From assembly GCA_023151185.1 (NCBI GenBank), contig JAKLJL010000002.1, positions 186,001 through 250,000 on the forward strand: DNA of 64,000 nucleotides. The letters are read 5' to 3'. Position 1 is the first letter of the stretch. Every line of letters starts with the position of its first letter. Position numbers and translations under genes: made by a program. Source of the DNA: Bacteroidota bacterium (GTDB taxonomy: Bacteria > Bacteroidota > JABWAT01). Below, one piece after another: positions 8,039 to 17,378 of this stretch. Below the pieces are notes generated by a model that was not told the DNA's origin, made no database searches, and saw only the letters and a program-made list of their open reading frames with translations.

Positions 8039-9456
8039 TTCCATTACCGGAAGATGTTCAATCAGTTATAGACCGAATCCTACCCGGTGAACAGGAAAAC
8101 TATCAGTCCTGTTTGTCTGCCCGGGTCAGAACTAAAATCAGAATTTCACCTGTGAAAATGGATCCGGGAAAAACTCTGGCTTCTCTTTTGGAAGAGGGTA
8201 TTGAAACCACTCCGGTTTCACTGGCTGCGAACGTTTATGATTACCTTCCGGAAACCGCATACCCCGGCCGGTCACTTGCACATCATCTTGGATATTTTTA
8301 CCTGCAGGATCTCAGTTCTATGCTTCCACCGCTGGTTCTTGATCCGAAACCCGGAGAAAAGATCCTGGACTTGGCTGCTGCCCCGGGTAGCAAAACGACC
8401 CAAATGGCTCAGATGATGCAGAACAGGGGAACTTTGGTTGCAAATGATATTGACCGGAACCGTCTTTCCAACCTTTCCTACAATCTCGACAGAATGGGAA
8501 TTTATAACACTGTCGTTACCCAAATTGAAGGTGAACAAGTTGGCAAACGGTTCCCGGAATATTTTGACAAAGTTTTACTGGATGCTCCCTGTTCGGCGCT
8601 TGGTGTATTGGCCAACCGGCAGGAAGTACTGAATTGGTGGAGCTTGAAGAAAGTCTCCAGATTTGCCTTTATCCAGGAAAAATTGCTGGTATCTGCAATC
8701 AAAGCAGTTAAACCCGGTGGCATGATCGTGTATTCAACCTGCACGTTAACGCCAGAAGAAAATGAACTGGCAATTGCTTCAATCCTGGAAAAATATCCCG
8801 TTGAACTGGTTCCTGTTCCTGAGTTTGAAGGTATTACACTGCGGAAAGGCTTTTCCGGACCCGGCATTCCGGAGCGGGTCAGCCAATTTACCCGGCGGAT
8901 TTATCCGTTTGACAATCAAAACCAGCTTCAGGGATTTTACATAGCCTGCCTGAGAAAAACCGGTTCGGTTTTGAAATATGACACACCCGGAACCCCATTC
9001 CCGGCCGTAAACGTCCTGCTTAAAAATGAACAGGACATTTTAAGGCGGTTAAGGGATTATTTTGGACTGAATTCTGACTCGACGAACGGGATAAAACTGA
9101 TCAGCCGGAAAGATGTATGGATGGTGCCCGAAGATTTTGATATCCGGTGGGCAGGCCTTTCAATCAGGACCGGAATGCGTTTCGCACGGGAAATGTACGA
9201 CGATGCCTTTAAGATCACAACCGATTCTCTGCAGTATTTCGGAAAGGAAATTACTGAAAACCGCCTGGATCTGCCTGACAGTACGGCAAGCGACCAATTT
9301 CAATCCGGCTCAAATATTTCCTGGCCTCAGGAGATCAGAGGGCAAAAAGCCGTTTTTTGGAAGGGATTCTGTATCGGTTCGGGATTGGGAATGGGTTCAG
9401 TATTAAAAAGTCAGATTCCGCGATCCAAGCGGATGTTGAATGAGGCTGAGTACTGA
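8035..9456 (+). CDS. rsmF: 16S rRNA m5C methyltransferase, RsmF/YebU type
   Basis: SAM-dependent RNA cytosine-5 methyltransferase of the NOL1/NOP2/Sun family. The SAM-binding motif is LDLAAAPGSKTTQMA. The two family cysteines are Cys186 (DAPCSALG) and Cys236 (YSTCTLTPEENE), the latter the usual nucleophile. The C-terminal 150 residues fit the RsmF-type RNA-recognition extension with a PUA-like end. The length of 473 aa agrees with RsmF rather than RsmB. Its stop codon abuts that of the convergent receiver gene with no terminator between them. Confidence 0.85.
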   Translation: MIPLPEDVQSVIDRILPGEQENYQSCLSARVRTKIRISPVKMDPGKTLASLLEEGIETTPVSLAANVYDYLPETAYPGRSLAHHLGYFYLQDLSSMLPPLVLDPKPGEKILDLAAAPGSKTTQMAQMMQNRGTLVANDIDRNRLSNLSYNLDRMGIYNTVVTQIEGEQVGKRFPEYFDKVLLDAPCSALGVLANRQEVLNWWSLKKVSRFAFIQEKLLVSAIKAVKPGGMIVYSTCTLTPEENELAIASILEKYPVELVPVPEFEGITLRKGFSGPGIPERVSQFTRRIYPFDNQNQLQGFYIACLRKTGSVLKYDTPGTPFPAVNVLLKNEQDILRRLRDYFGLNSDSTNGIKLISRKDVWMVPEDFDIRWAGLSIRTGMRFAREMYDDAFKITTDSLQYFGKEITENRLDLPDSTASDQFQSGSNISWPQEIRGQKAVFWKGFCIGSGLGMGSVLKSQIPRSKRMLNEAEY

Positions 9457-9924
9457 TCAGTCAGACAGGGCATCTTTTACAACCGAAAATAATTCTCTTA
9501 AATTGAAGGGTTTGGGCAGTAACCCCACCGCACCAGACTGAATCATTGCCTGAACGTCTTCCAGGTTGTTATACCCCGAGCAGATCAGAATTTTCTGGTT
9601 CGGGTTGATCTCGCGGATTCGGTAAAAAGCCTGCTCGCCGCCCATTACCGGCATCACCATGTCAAGAACGACCAGATTAAAACCATCCGGCTGCTGAGCA
9701 AATTTATCCAGACCATCTGCACCGTCTCCTGCCGTAACAACCTGAAAATTAACCGTTGTAAAAATATCTGTCAGCATGTGGCGGATCAAAAATTCATCAT
9801 CAATAACGAGAATTGTTTTACCCGATCCGTCAATCTGGTTCAGCAGATTGTCATTTTGGGTTTGGGTGGAACCCGGTGCGGCACCTTTTCCTGAAAGAAC
9901 TTCAACCGGGAATGACTGAAACAT
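9457..9924 (-). CDS. Stand-alone response-regulator receiver protein
   Basis: CheY-like receiver with no output domain. It has the acidic pair in VIDDE, phospho-acceptor Asp88 (VVLDMVMP), a Ser in ICSGY and Lys in LPKPF. About 35 residues of polar, apparently disordered sequence precede the receiver, more than in ordinary CheY proteins. There is no kinase next to it, so its partner is unknown. It is convergent with rsmF. Confidence 0.88.
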   Translation of the reverse strand: MFQSFPVEVLSGKGAAPGSTQTQNDNLLNQIDGSGKTILVIDDEFLIRHMLTDIFTTVNFQVVTAGDGADGLDKFAQQPDGFNLVVLDMVMPVMGGEQAFYRIREINPNQKILICSGYNNLEDVQAMIQSGAVGLLPKPFNLRELFSVVKDALSD

Positions 9925-10081
9925 TTTTTACCTTTTTGTTGGAACAAGCGGGGATAATTTTTTACACACCATTAAAAAGATCAGGTATTTTTTCCGGATT
10001 GTAAAGTCCCTTTCGGGAAAAGGGGTTTCACCCTTTAACAAATGTGACCCAGTTGGCATTTATGGCCAGCCGGGATCGCAC

Positions 10082-10708
10082 TTATTTTACAAACGAAACA
10101 GTCTTTGAAACGGCGTACAGGAATGGAAATTGTTCCCGGTTTGTATCATTAAACTCATTCAGGTTCAGTTCCCCTTTTAAGAAATAGGTCTTTTCAAAAT
10201 AGACAAACAAATATTTATGAACCATCCCCATTTCATCCGGATTCCGGGGATTAATTGGCGGGAGCATATCAAGAAGAATTTTTAAATCTGCCCCAAAAAC
10301 CTGAACCGTTTTCTGATTTATAAAAGACCGGTAAAAAATATCTTCAGTTGTGCCGGAATCAGCATTCTGACTGTATAATGCCAGGTAGTGAGAAACCGAA
10401 TCCTGCATGGATCTGTACCAGGCGCGGGTAACCTCCTCACTCCAGGTAATCACGTCCCCGCCAACTTCCCTTTTTTCTTTCATTGTTCCATCCGGATGGC
10501 TTATTTCCGGGAAAATCTGACCAGGTTTATACTCGTAAATCTGGGTGGAGGCAGACCATTTCAGAATATCCGGATTAACAAGATCCAGTACGACGGCCTG
10601 AGTTCGGCCCTCAACCATTGCTCTTAGACTGTCTGAAGGAGGCACTACCTCCTGTGCATAGGCGGTAGTGAAGGCCAAAAGGATGAAAAGTGAATAGACG
10701 ATTCTCAT
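10082..10708 (-). CDS. Exported hypothetical protein
   Basis: The signal peptide ends at TAYAQ, and a 208-aa product follows with no recognised domain. The ATG has AGGGA six nt upstream. It lies downstream of the 826-aa transglutaminase/TPR gene but behind that gene's terminator, so it may be expressed separately. The product is predicted mixed alpha/beta, with a Trp-containing segment (VITWSEEVTRAWYRSM) and no cysteines in the mature part. Function unknown. Confidence 0.6.
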   Translation of the reverse strand: MRIVYSLFILLAFTTAYAQEVVPPSDSLRAMVEGRTQAVVLDLVNPDILKWSASTQIYEYKPGQIFPEISHPDGTMKEKREVGGDVITWSEEVTRAWYRSMQDSVSHYLALYSQNADSGTTEDIFYRSFINQKTVQVFGADLKILLDMLPPINPRNPDEMGMVHKYLFVYFEKTYFLKGELNLNEFNDTNREQFPFLYAVSKTVSFVK

Positions 10709-10722
10709 AATTTCCCTGAATA

Positions 10723-10751
10723 AAAAAGGGGAAATTATGGCAATTTCCCCT
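10723..10751 (-). terminator. Rho-independent terminator after the transglutaminase/TPR gene
   Basis: On the minus strand GGGGAAATT, a five-nt loop and AATTTCCCC are followed by six T. It lies 32 nt past the stop at 10783 and just upstream of the next co-directional gene. Confidence 0.75.
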
Positions 10752-10782
10752 TTAATTCAATTGCGGCACCTAAAAGAAGGTT

Positions 10783-13263
10783 TTAATACTTCCAGTACAA
10801 TAATCCTGTCAAAGACCTGGCCTGAGTTGGATCAGCAGATAAACGACCTCCGTAGGCCAATATATTTTTCCCTTCTTTTGCAGCAGGTTTTTCGGCAGCA
10901 ACCGTATGCCCCGGGCGTTTCCGGTTTGCCATGGCTTTCTGCATCAGGCCTTTAATCTCTGAAGAAGAAACCTGTTTTCCTGACTTATCAGCACCCCGGG
11001 TTGAAATCCCGAGATCATTCAGGTTAATTCCGAGAACTTCTGCGGCTTTTTCTTCGCCACCCAATTTTTCCAGGCCAGAGGCAAACCAATCAACCGCTTT
11101 TGCTGTATCTCCCGAAAAAAACCAGACAAATCCAATGTTAAAATCAATCCCCCCATCTTTCGGATCAGATTGCATGGCCTTTTCAAACCAGTTTATTGCT
11201 GCCGTGCTGTTTCCGGCAAGCAAACTGATGTTCCCCATTGCATTCCTGTAGTTTGCTTGTGACGAATCCAGAACTGAAAGTGCTTTTTCTGCACCCTGAT
11301 AATCAGCCTGGCCAGCCAGAAGTTTGGCCATCCGGATGGTTGATTCAGGGGTTTGGGGTTCGGAAGGCTGGACTTTATTCAAAAGCAGAGCGACCTCTTT
11401 TGCAAAACCAGTGCTAACAGTTTCATTTGACGGAAGTCCCGTAATTTTACCGGTTTCGAGGGAGGAAGGAGAATAGACTGACCAGGTTTCAACCGTCGGC
11501 AAAACCTTGAAATTTCTGTCAGAGGCCTTTGATGAATAAAATTCCCTTGCTCCCATCTCCCAGGCAGTTTTGAACGGAAGGTGAAGCAGTGTCGTTTCAA
11601 GAGGGATCCAGACCATTCCGTCAGAAAAAACCAGATTTTCCTTAACAGGTGAAACTTCCTCCCAATTTTTTTCTGGAACTCCGGTATTCAGCATGATGAA
11701 AATATGATCACTGGTTAAAACCAGTGCCGTAGGGATATTGATATTTTCAAGACAACTGGCCAGCAGAACTGAGCTGTCATCACAATCACCAGACCGTGAA
11801 ACCAGCATTTCATTCGGATATTGAATGTAGTCGAGAACCTGGGCGGAAACAGAAGATCTCGGATCCTGAACGTAATTAATTTTCATGGCAGTAAGCCCGG
11901 TCCAAACGGAGATTGCATTTTTTACTGCAGCCGGAAGCTCAGCATGTTCAGTCCGGCCGATGCTGTTCACAAAGTGGCGGGTTGCATCTGCAACAGCACG
12001 GTTGGTTGGTGTGATAAAAGCTCCGATTGCCCGGGGGTCGTTCCAGCTCAGTGCATTCCGGTCATGAATGGAAACCGGCCGGATCAGTTCTCTGATCAGT
12101 TCCTTTCCGCGCAGAAAATAAATAATCTCGATCCTGGCCTGAGCAAAGGTTTCTTTATCATTGTCCTGAAGTTTGGAGGCATTGAAAACCAGTGTCACCG
12201 GCAAATTATCAGTGCCACCTGCTTTCAGTTCTGTGATAAGCTGTTCTGAAGGAAGTGTCATGAAGTCGGGAATACTGATTCTGACCTTCACATTTTTTAG
12301 ATCCTGCTCCAGATTATTTCTCAGAGTCAGGGTTCCAAGCGGGTTTTTGGCATAATAGGAAATATTTGCCGGAAAGATATCCGGGAAATCAAACCCGATG
12401 ATATCAACCGGCGGCTCATCGAGCATGGCCAGAGCCTCATCACCCTTTGCAGCACCGAACTGTCCAAATTGAATATCAAGCCGGGAGGCTCCCATCCCGG
12501 TAATTTTAAATCCGGTAACTAGAGAAGGAAAATCGCTGCGGAAACCGGCAATCCCGCCGTCATAATTCAAATCATAAACCGCTGCCGGACCATCCATATA
12601 CCTAAGATCAAGACTTTTACTCTTTTTTGACCCTGCCAGTGACTTTTCAAATCCGGAAAGGTGTTTCTGATCCGCACCACTGATTCTGAGCTGAATCGTT
12701 GAACCTGCGAGTGAACCCTGAGTGGCAATCCGTTTTGAAAACGCCTCTTTCATTTCGCCAATCAGCTTATCTGCGGCAAATTTCCCAGCATCCTGAACCG
12801 CTTTCATTTTTCCCTGTGCTGCCCTTGTGCTTGTCGAATTTGAAGAGTACAAAACATCACCTGTTCCTGAATTAACCGCCTTGATATCGGCTGCACATTC
12901 ATAATAATAATTTTTTACCCCGTACACTTCTTTTTCATCCATCAGATTCAGTTCAGTAATACCGGAGATCACAATATCAGCACCCGTTCTGCGACCGAGT
13001 TCTGCAGCCCTGGCAGGGTTATTTTTTGCTGACTGCACATCTTCTTCCCGGATCTTCTGCATCTGAGATTCATCGACAATCTGGTATCCGGCTTCTATAA
13101 GGCCTTTTTCGATCAGGGTAGAAATGAGCTTTCTTTTTACGGGTGCACCATCAACTGACTCGTCGAGTACGACCATCAGCTTGGCTTTACCGGGAGAGGC
13201 GACCTGGGCATTCCCCGAAAAAGTTAATGTAAATACGAATAAAATTACCAGGCAGGTTTTCAT
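10783..13263 (-). CDS. Exported protein: CsgG-like N-terminus, transglutaminase-like domain, TPRs
   Basis: Signal peptide (cleavage near SGNAQ), 826 aa. Residues about 25-180 resemble the CsgG/FlgO/LpoB-like fold (VDESQMQKIRE, then GADIVISG), also seen in the next gene upstream. Residues about 410-580 hold a transglutaminase-like domain: Cys494 (SGDCDDSS), His520 (SDHIFIML) and an acidic residue in WIPLETT, Glu556, where Asp is more usual. After about 610 come TPR-like repeats. It would act in the periplasm or at the outer membrane, as a peptidase, cross-linker or scaffold. It starts 11 nt after the stop of the lipoprotein gene, so the two are co-transcribed. Confidence 0.65.
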   Translation of the reverse strand: MKTCLVILFVFTLTFSGNAQVASPGKAKLMVVLDESVDGAPVKRKLISTLIEKGLIEAGYQIVDESQMQKIREEDVQSAKNNPARAAELGRRTGADIVISGITELNLMDEKEVYGVKNYYYECAADIKAVNSGTGDVLYSSNSTSTRAAQGKMKAVQDAGKFAADKLIGEMKEAFSKRIATQGSLAGSTIQLRISGADQKHLSGFEKSLAGSKKSKSLDLRYMDGPAAVYDLNYDGGIAGFRSDFPSLVTGFKITGMGASRLDIQFGQFGAAKGDEALAMLDEPPVDIIGFDFPDIFPANISYYAKNPLGTLTLRNNLEQDLKNVKVRISIPDFMTLPSEQLITELKAGGTDNLPVTLVFNASKLQDNDKETFAQARIEIIYFLRGKELIRELIRPVSIHDRNALSWNDPRAIGAFITPTNRAVADATRHFVNSIGRTEHAELPAAVKNAISVWTGLTAMKINYVQDPRSSVSAQVLDYIQYPNEMLVSRSGDCDDSSVLLASCLENINIPTALVLTSDHIFIMLNTGVPEKNWEEVSPVKENLVFSDGMVWIPLETTLLHLPFKTAWEMGAREFYSSKASDRNFKVLPTVETWSVYSPSSLETGKITGLPSNETVSTGFAKEVALLLNKVQPSEPQTPESTIRMAKLLAGQADYQGAEKALSVLDSSQANYRNAMGNISLLAGNSTAAINWFEKAMQSDPKDGGIDFNIGFVWFFSGDTAKAVDWFASGLEKLGGEEKAAEVLGINLNDLGISTRGADKSGKQVSSSEIKGLMQKAMANRKRPGHTVAAEKPAAKEGKNILAYGGRLSADPTQARSLTGLLYWKY

Positions 13264-13274
13264 TTCATACTTCC

Positions 13275-13751
13275 TTATTCATTTACTTCAAATTGTGTCT
13301 GATATAAGAGTTTTCCGGTATCAGATCTGACCCAGGTCAGGGAAATCACGTAAACTCGCCCCAGTTTTTTTACTGTCCCTGAAATCAGGCTTTCGGATTG
13401 GGGCAACCCGGCTGAAGGATCCTTTTTGGTTCCGTAAAGCTCCGATTCAGACAAAAGTTTTTCAGCCTGGACATTGGCAGTTTGGCCTCTGTCAAGAACG
13501 ACAAACCGCTTCGATGCATTCAATTGGTGAATAAGTTGATTAAAATAGACATCTGCCACAGCGGCGGAACCCGAATCTGCTTTAAAAGGAACCAAGGCCA
13601 CGACAACCGGAAGTTCTGTGGTAACCAGTTCACTCATTTCTTCTGCAGCAAGCTCTGCAGAGTCCTTCATTTGCGAGGTAATTGAGGCAGTTCCGCATCC
13701 CAGAAGAAAAAGGAATGGAACATTTAAAAGTAAAAAAGTCATTTTTCGCAT
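13275..13751 (-). CDS. CsgG/FlgO-like lipoprotein
   Basis: Lipoprotein with lipobox LLGC soon after the start. The ATG at 13751 is chosen over an ATG nine codons upstream (13778): the shorter form begins with a proper MRK-type signal peptide, and the -7 element at 13783-13790 would place the transcript start at about 13778, leaving the longer form leaderless. The body (VALVPF, FVVLDRGQ, ISGTVKKLG) fits the FlgO/CsgG-type fold, used by outer-membrane accessory lipoproteins. The product is 158 aa. It is transcribed with the 826-aa protein that follows. Confidence 0.6.
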   Translation of the reverse strand: MRKMTFLLLNVPFLFLLGCGTASITSQMKDSAELAAEEMSELVTTELPVVVALVPFKADSGSAAVADVYFNQLIHQLNASKRFVVLDRGQTANVQAEKLLSESELYGTKKDPSAGLPQSESLISGTVKKLGRVYVISLTWVRSDTGKLLYQTQFEVNE

Positions 13752-13782
13752 AATTTTCCCGAAATCATTTTCGAACACGCCT

Positions 13783-13790
13783 CAAAGATA
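13783..13790 (-). promoter_or_regulatory. Probable -7 element of the lipoprotein/transglutaminase operon
   Basis: TATCTTTG on the minus strand fits TAnnTTTG exactly. No clear TTTG lies 19-21 nt upstream, so only half of the promoter is supported. Confidence 0.4.
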
Positions 13791-13891
13791 GATTTGAATC
13801 CTGTTTCAGAACGTGATAGAGAATAACAAATTCACTTCATTTTTTGATTTTTGTTATCTATTCTTAATTTCTAATCTCCTGTTAATTGAAT

Positions 13892-16057
13892 TCACTTGTG
13901 TTTCATAACAAACACACCATCCCAGTCAGGTGATGGCGGTTCTGAGGAATAGGCTTCAGAACGGGAAATATAGGTCTCGGATGGACCATCGCCTGGTTTC
14001 AACGCAAGGACTTTCCTGAATCCTTCACTGGCGGCCTTAAACTCCCTCCGGTAATAGTGGCCCAAAGATTCTTCATACAAACGAACCGGTTCTATCCAGC
14101 TATCAAGATCAGGAGTAATGGATTTTTCACCGATCAGTTCAAACACCCGAACCGGTTTGGTTTTTCCTTTCACTACAAGTAAATCCAGTTGACGGGTCAC
14201 AAACTGGTCATTCAATCTGGAAAGAGTAAATTCAGAAATCATGATGGTGGTACCAAATTCCTTGTTGGCCGGCTCAAGTCTGGCAGAAAGATTAACAGCA
14301 TCTCCCATCACCGTATAATTGAACCGTTTTTCGGATCCCATATTTCCTACAACCATGTCTCCGGTATTGATACCATATCTGGCCCAGATATCCGGCTTGC
14401 CTTCTGAACGCCATTTTGCCAGCATTTTCTTTAAGACTTCCGTCATTTCCAGGGCACTTTTGCAGGCTCTGATGGCATGATCTTTTTGAGGAATCGGAGC
14501 ACCCCAGAATGCCATTATGGCATCTCCGATATATTTATCCAATGTTCCCTCATATTTCATGACAATATCCGTCATCGCCCCGAGATACTGGTTCAGAAAC
14601 TCAACCAGTTCTTCCGGACTCAATTTTTCTGAAATTGTGGTAAACCCGGCAACATCCGAAAACAAAACAGTCAGTTCCTGCTTGGTTCCGCCCAGCCTTA
14701 AAAGATCCGGATTGGCCATTAATTCCCTCACAACCGGCTCAGGGAGGTACTGAACAAATGCGGTCCTGATTTTCTTTTTCTCCTTATCAGAAGCCAGGTA
14801 CCTTGTGCCCTGCAGCCAGAGAGTTGTCAGTACAACGCTTCCAGTCGGTGCAATCCAGGTCAGCCAGATTGTGGAGCCGGTAAACAGGACAAAGGAAACC
14901 AAAAACGGTACTGAAATAAGCACCAGACTTAGAACAGCCGATAGCCTGACAGAAGCAAGATGATTCAATCCGAAAGCAAACAGAGTAATCAGAAGGATAA
15001 AGGCCAGCACCAGTATATAGGGAGTTTCTCTGATCAGTTCATCTCTGACCAGATTACTTGCCACGGTGGCGTGAACCAGACACAACGGACTCAATTCTTC
15101 AAACGGAGTTGGGCCGTAATCTCCGACCATATTGGAGGAATGTCCTGTAACCACCATTTTCCCGTTAAGTATTAAGTGGAGGGAATCTGTTTTCCCGGCA
15201 TCATACAGGCGCATCAGATCTGAATAACTGTAAACAGGAAACCGGTTGAACGGACCGTAGAAGTTGGGGATTACCGATCCGTCCCGTTCCAGCCATATTT
15301 TCCTGATCTTTCCATGAAATGCCATTTCGATGTAAGGTTGCCAGCCATCCTGATGCAGGTCAAACCACCGGTTTTCGCCCAACCCCAGGTAATTTGCAGC
15401 AAGTAAAAAGCCCAGTGACGGATAAAATGCATCCCCGTATTGCAGAAAAAGCGGAACTTTTCTATAAGTCCCGTCATTCAGGTTGTTCATGCTGATATGC
15501 CCAAGCCCGGCACTGGTTTTCAGCAATCCGGAATAGGGTTTTGTGTTTATACCGGTTGCCTTCCAGAAAAAGGTTGGTTCTGAATTCCGGTTCAAAAACT
15601 TAAATGAATCAACGGATGAGTCGAACCTGAGATCGGAGGTGTAAACCTGCCGCGTCTGTTCCGGGACGATGAACGCCAGGGAATGCAGGGCATTTCCTGT
15701 AAGTGCAGTCATTTCTGAATATAAAGAATCACCTCCCTGGTCAAAGCTGAAGGGGGCAAGGAGCATATCATAGGCGATCCAACTGGCACCCGATTCAGCG
15801 AGAAGTCCCTGCAGCGCCGCAAGATGGGACCGTCCAACCGGAAATCCCAGTTCCTCGATATCCTCATTGCTGAATTCAACAATAACGACAGAACTGTCTG
15901 GCTGCTGCTCTCCCCTCAGGTTAAAAAGAGTATCCATTCCTGTGAACTGGAATGAGTAGGGAACTGTTAGCCCAATTGCCAGAAGGGCAATGACAATGGT
16001 TGCAAGAAGGTTTAGCCTGCTGACCGGTAGGAAGTGGGATTTATTGCTTTGATTCAT
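13892..16057 (-). CDS. CHASE2-domain adenylate cyclase
   Basis: Membrane class III cyclase making a cyclic nucleotide in response to an extracytoplasmic signal. In order: an N-terminal membrane helix (about 15-36), a periplasmic CHASE2 domain (about 40-335), three hydrophobic helices (about 342-420), a catalytic domain (about 455-640) and a short TPR-like tail. Metal-binding Asp468 (LFSDVAGF) and Asp512 (KYIGDAIMAFWG) are 44 residues apart, as in active enzymes. The Lys of DKYIGD and the Thr of YTVMGD point to a class IIIb adenylate rather than a guanylate cyclase. No cAMP-receptor gene is nearby. Confidence 0.88.
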   Translation of the reverse strand: MNQSNKSHFLPVSRLNLLATIVIALLAIGLTVPYSFQFTGMDTLFNLRGEQQPDSSVVIVEFSNEDIEELGFPVGRSHLAALQGLLAESGASWIAYDMLLAPFSFDQGGDSLYSEMTALTGNALHSLAFIVPEQTRQVYTSDLRFDSSVDSFKFLNRNSEPTFFWKATGINTKPYSGLLKTSAGLGHISMNNLNDGTYRKVPLFLQYGDAFYPSLGFLLAANYLGLGENRWFDLHQDGWQPYIEMAFHGKIRKIWLERDGSVIPNFYGPFNRFPVYSYSDLMRLYDAGKTDSLHLILNGKMVVTGHSSNMVGDYGPTPFEELSPLCLVHATVASNLVRDELIRETPYILVLAFILLITLFAFGLNHLASVRLSAVLSLVLISVPFLVSFVLFTGSTIWLTWIAPTGSVVLTTLWLQGTRYLASDKEKKKIRTAFVQYLPEPVVRELMANPDLLRLGGTKQELTVLFSDVAGFTTISEKLSPEELVEFLNQYLGAMTDIVMKYEGTLDKYIGDAIMAFWGAPIPQKDHAIRACKSALEMTEVLKKMLAKWRSEGKPDIWARYGINTGDMVVGNMGSEKRFNYTVMGDAVNLSARLEPANKEFGTTIMISEFTLSRLNDQFVTRQLDLLVVKGKTKPVRVFELIGEKSITPDLDSWIEPVRLYEESLGHYYRREFKAASEGFRKVLALKPGDGPSETYISRSEAYSSEPPSPDWDGVFVMKHK

Positions 16058-16322
16058 TTTATATCCGTTTTGCGGGAGGTTGTTTAGGGAAAAATACCAC
16101 TATCAAGTTATAAAAGAAACTATTAAGGGCGATCAGGCGGTTTTCAATCCGGCAAAATAACTGAATTTATTTACCTGATCCGGTGGGTTTATCATACTTC
16201 TGCCTTCCCTTTCGGGTGATTTTATAATATATTTAACTTTATTCACTTTTAACTTTAATAACTGAGCCTGGTGCTCGCCGGTAATTCCAAATTGCTAATT
16301 TCCGGAAGAAGGATTTTGTTTT
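16058..16322. other. Divergent intergenic region, cyclase / DAHP synthase
   Basis: AT-rich 265 nt between two divergent genes. It must hold both promoters. TAACTTTA occurs twice near 16237-16260 on the plus strand, close to the -7 consensus but with no good -33 partner. AGAAGGA about nine nt before the GTG is the ribosome-binding site of the DAHP synthase gene. I see no RNA gene or strong hairpin. Confidence 0.4.
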
Positions 16323-17363
16323 GTGAGCCAGATTAACAATACCCACGTTAAAAATTACCGTAAACTAATTACCATAAACGATTTACGGAAAAAAATACCG
16401 CTATCTGAGAAAGCCGAGCAGACCATTTTGAGAACCCGTAAGGAATTCTTTAATAATCTGGAAGGAAAAGACAACCGGTTTGTTGTGATTACCGGCCCCT
16501 GTTCCATTCATGACACCGGTGCTGCCATTGAATATGCAACCAGGATCAAAGCACTTCACGACCGGTATGCCGACAAGCTTTTGATTATCATGCGGGTTTA
16601 TTTTGAAAAACCAAGGACGGCGGTAGGTTGGAAAGGGCTGATCAATGACCCGCATCTGAACAATTCGAATGATATGGAAACCGGTTTGAATCTGGCACGA
16701 AAGCTTTTGATTGACATTGCCGAACTCGGAATGCCAACTGCTACAGAACTTCTGGATCCGATTATTGCCGCCTACATTGCAGAACTTGTCACCTGGGTGG
16801 CAATTGGTGCAAGAACGACTGAATCCCAAACCCACCGGCAGATGGCTTCTGGGCTTTCTGCACCTGTTGGGTTCAAAAACGGCACTGACGGAAACCTGGA
16901 TGTGGCCATTAATGCCATTCAGTCTTCAATGGCAAGCCACAGTTTTCTTTCAGTTGATGATGACGGAATTTGTTCAATTGTGCAGACAGCCGGAAATAAA
17001 TATTCCCACATTGTACTTCGTGGCGGATCCGGACGGCCCAATTACCACATGGAAGACATTGAAGAATGTGAAAATAAGATCAGGGAACGCAATTTCCCGC
17101 TGAAAATTATGGTTGACTGCAGCCATGAAAATTCAGCGAAAAATTTTCAGAAGCAGGCCCTTGTTGTCCGGGATATTATAGCACAGAAAAAATTCGGGAA
17201 TCAGTCTATTTTCGGAATTATGCTGGAAAGTAACCTGAACCCAGGAAACCAGAAAATACCTTCTGATCTTTCACAGCTCAAATATGGTGTTTCACTGACC
17301 GACGGGTGTATCGGGTGGGGAGAAACTGAGGATCTTCTTGGTTTTATTTACGAAAATCTTTAA
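16323..17363 (+). CDS. aroG: 3-deoxy-7-phosphoheptulonate synthase (class I-alpha)
   Basis: First enzyme of the shikimate pathway, condensing PEP with erythrose 4-phosphate. Family motifs include VITGPCSIHD, MRVYFEKPRTAVGWKGLINDP, ARTTESQTHRQMASGLS and VDCSHENSAKN. The length of 346 aa and the extended N-terminus match the AroG/AroF/AroH type, which is feedback-inhibited by an aromatic amino acid; which one cannot be read safely here. The GTG start has AGAAGGA upstream. It stands alone, convergent with the carbamoyltransferase gene. Confidence 0.93.
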   Translation: MSQINNTHVKNYRKLITINDLRKKIPLSEKAEQTILRTRKEFFNNLEGKDNRFVVITGPCSIHDTGAAIEYATRIKALHDRYADKLLIIMRVYFEKPRTAVGWKGLINDPHLNNSNDMETGLNLARKLLIDIAELGMPTATELLDPIIAAYIAELVTWVAIGARTTESQTHRQMASGLSAPVGFKNGTDGNLDVAINAIQSSMASHSFLSVDDDGICSIVQTAGNKYSHIVLRGGSGRPNYHMEDIEECENKIRERNFPLKIMVDCSHENSAKNFQKQALVVRDIIAQKKFGNQSIFGIMLESNLNPGNQKIPSDLSQLKYGVSLTDGCIGWGETEDLLGFIYENL

Positions 17364-17378
17364 CCCGGCAGCTAAAAT

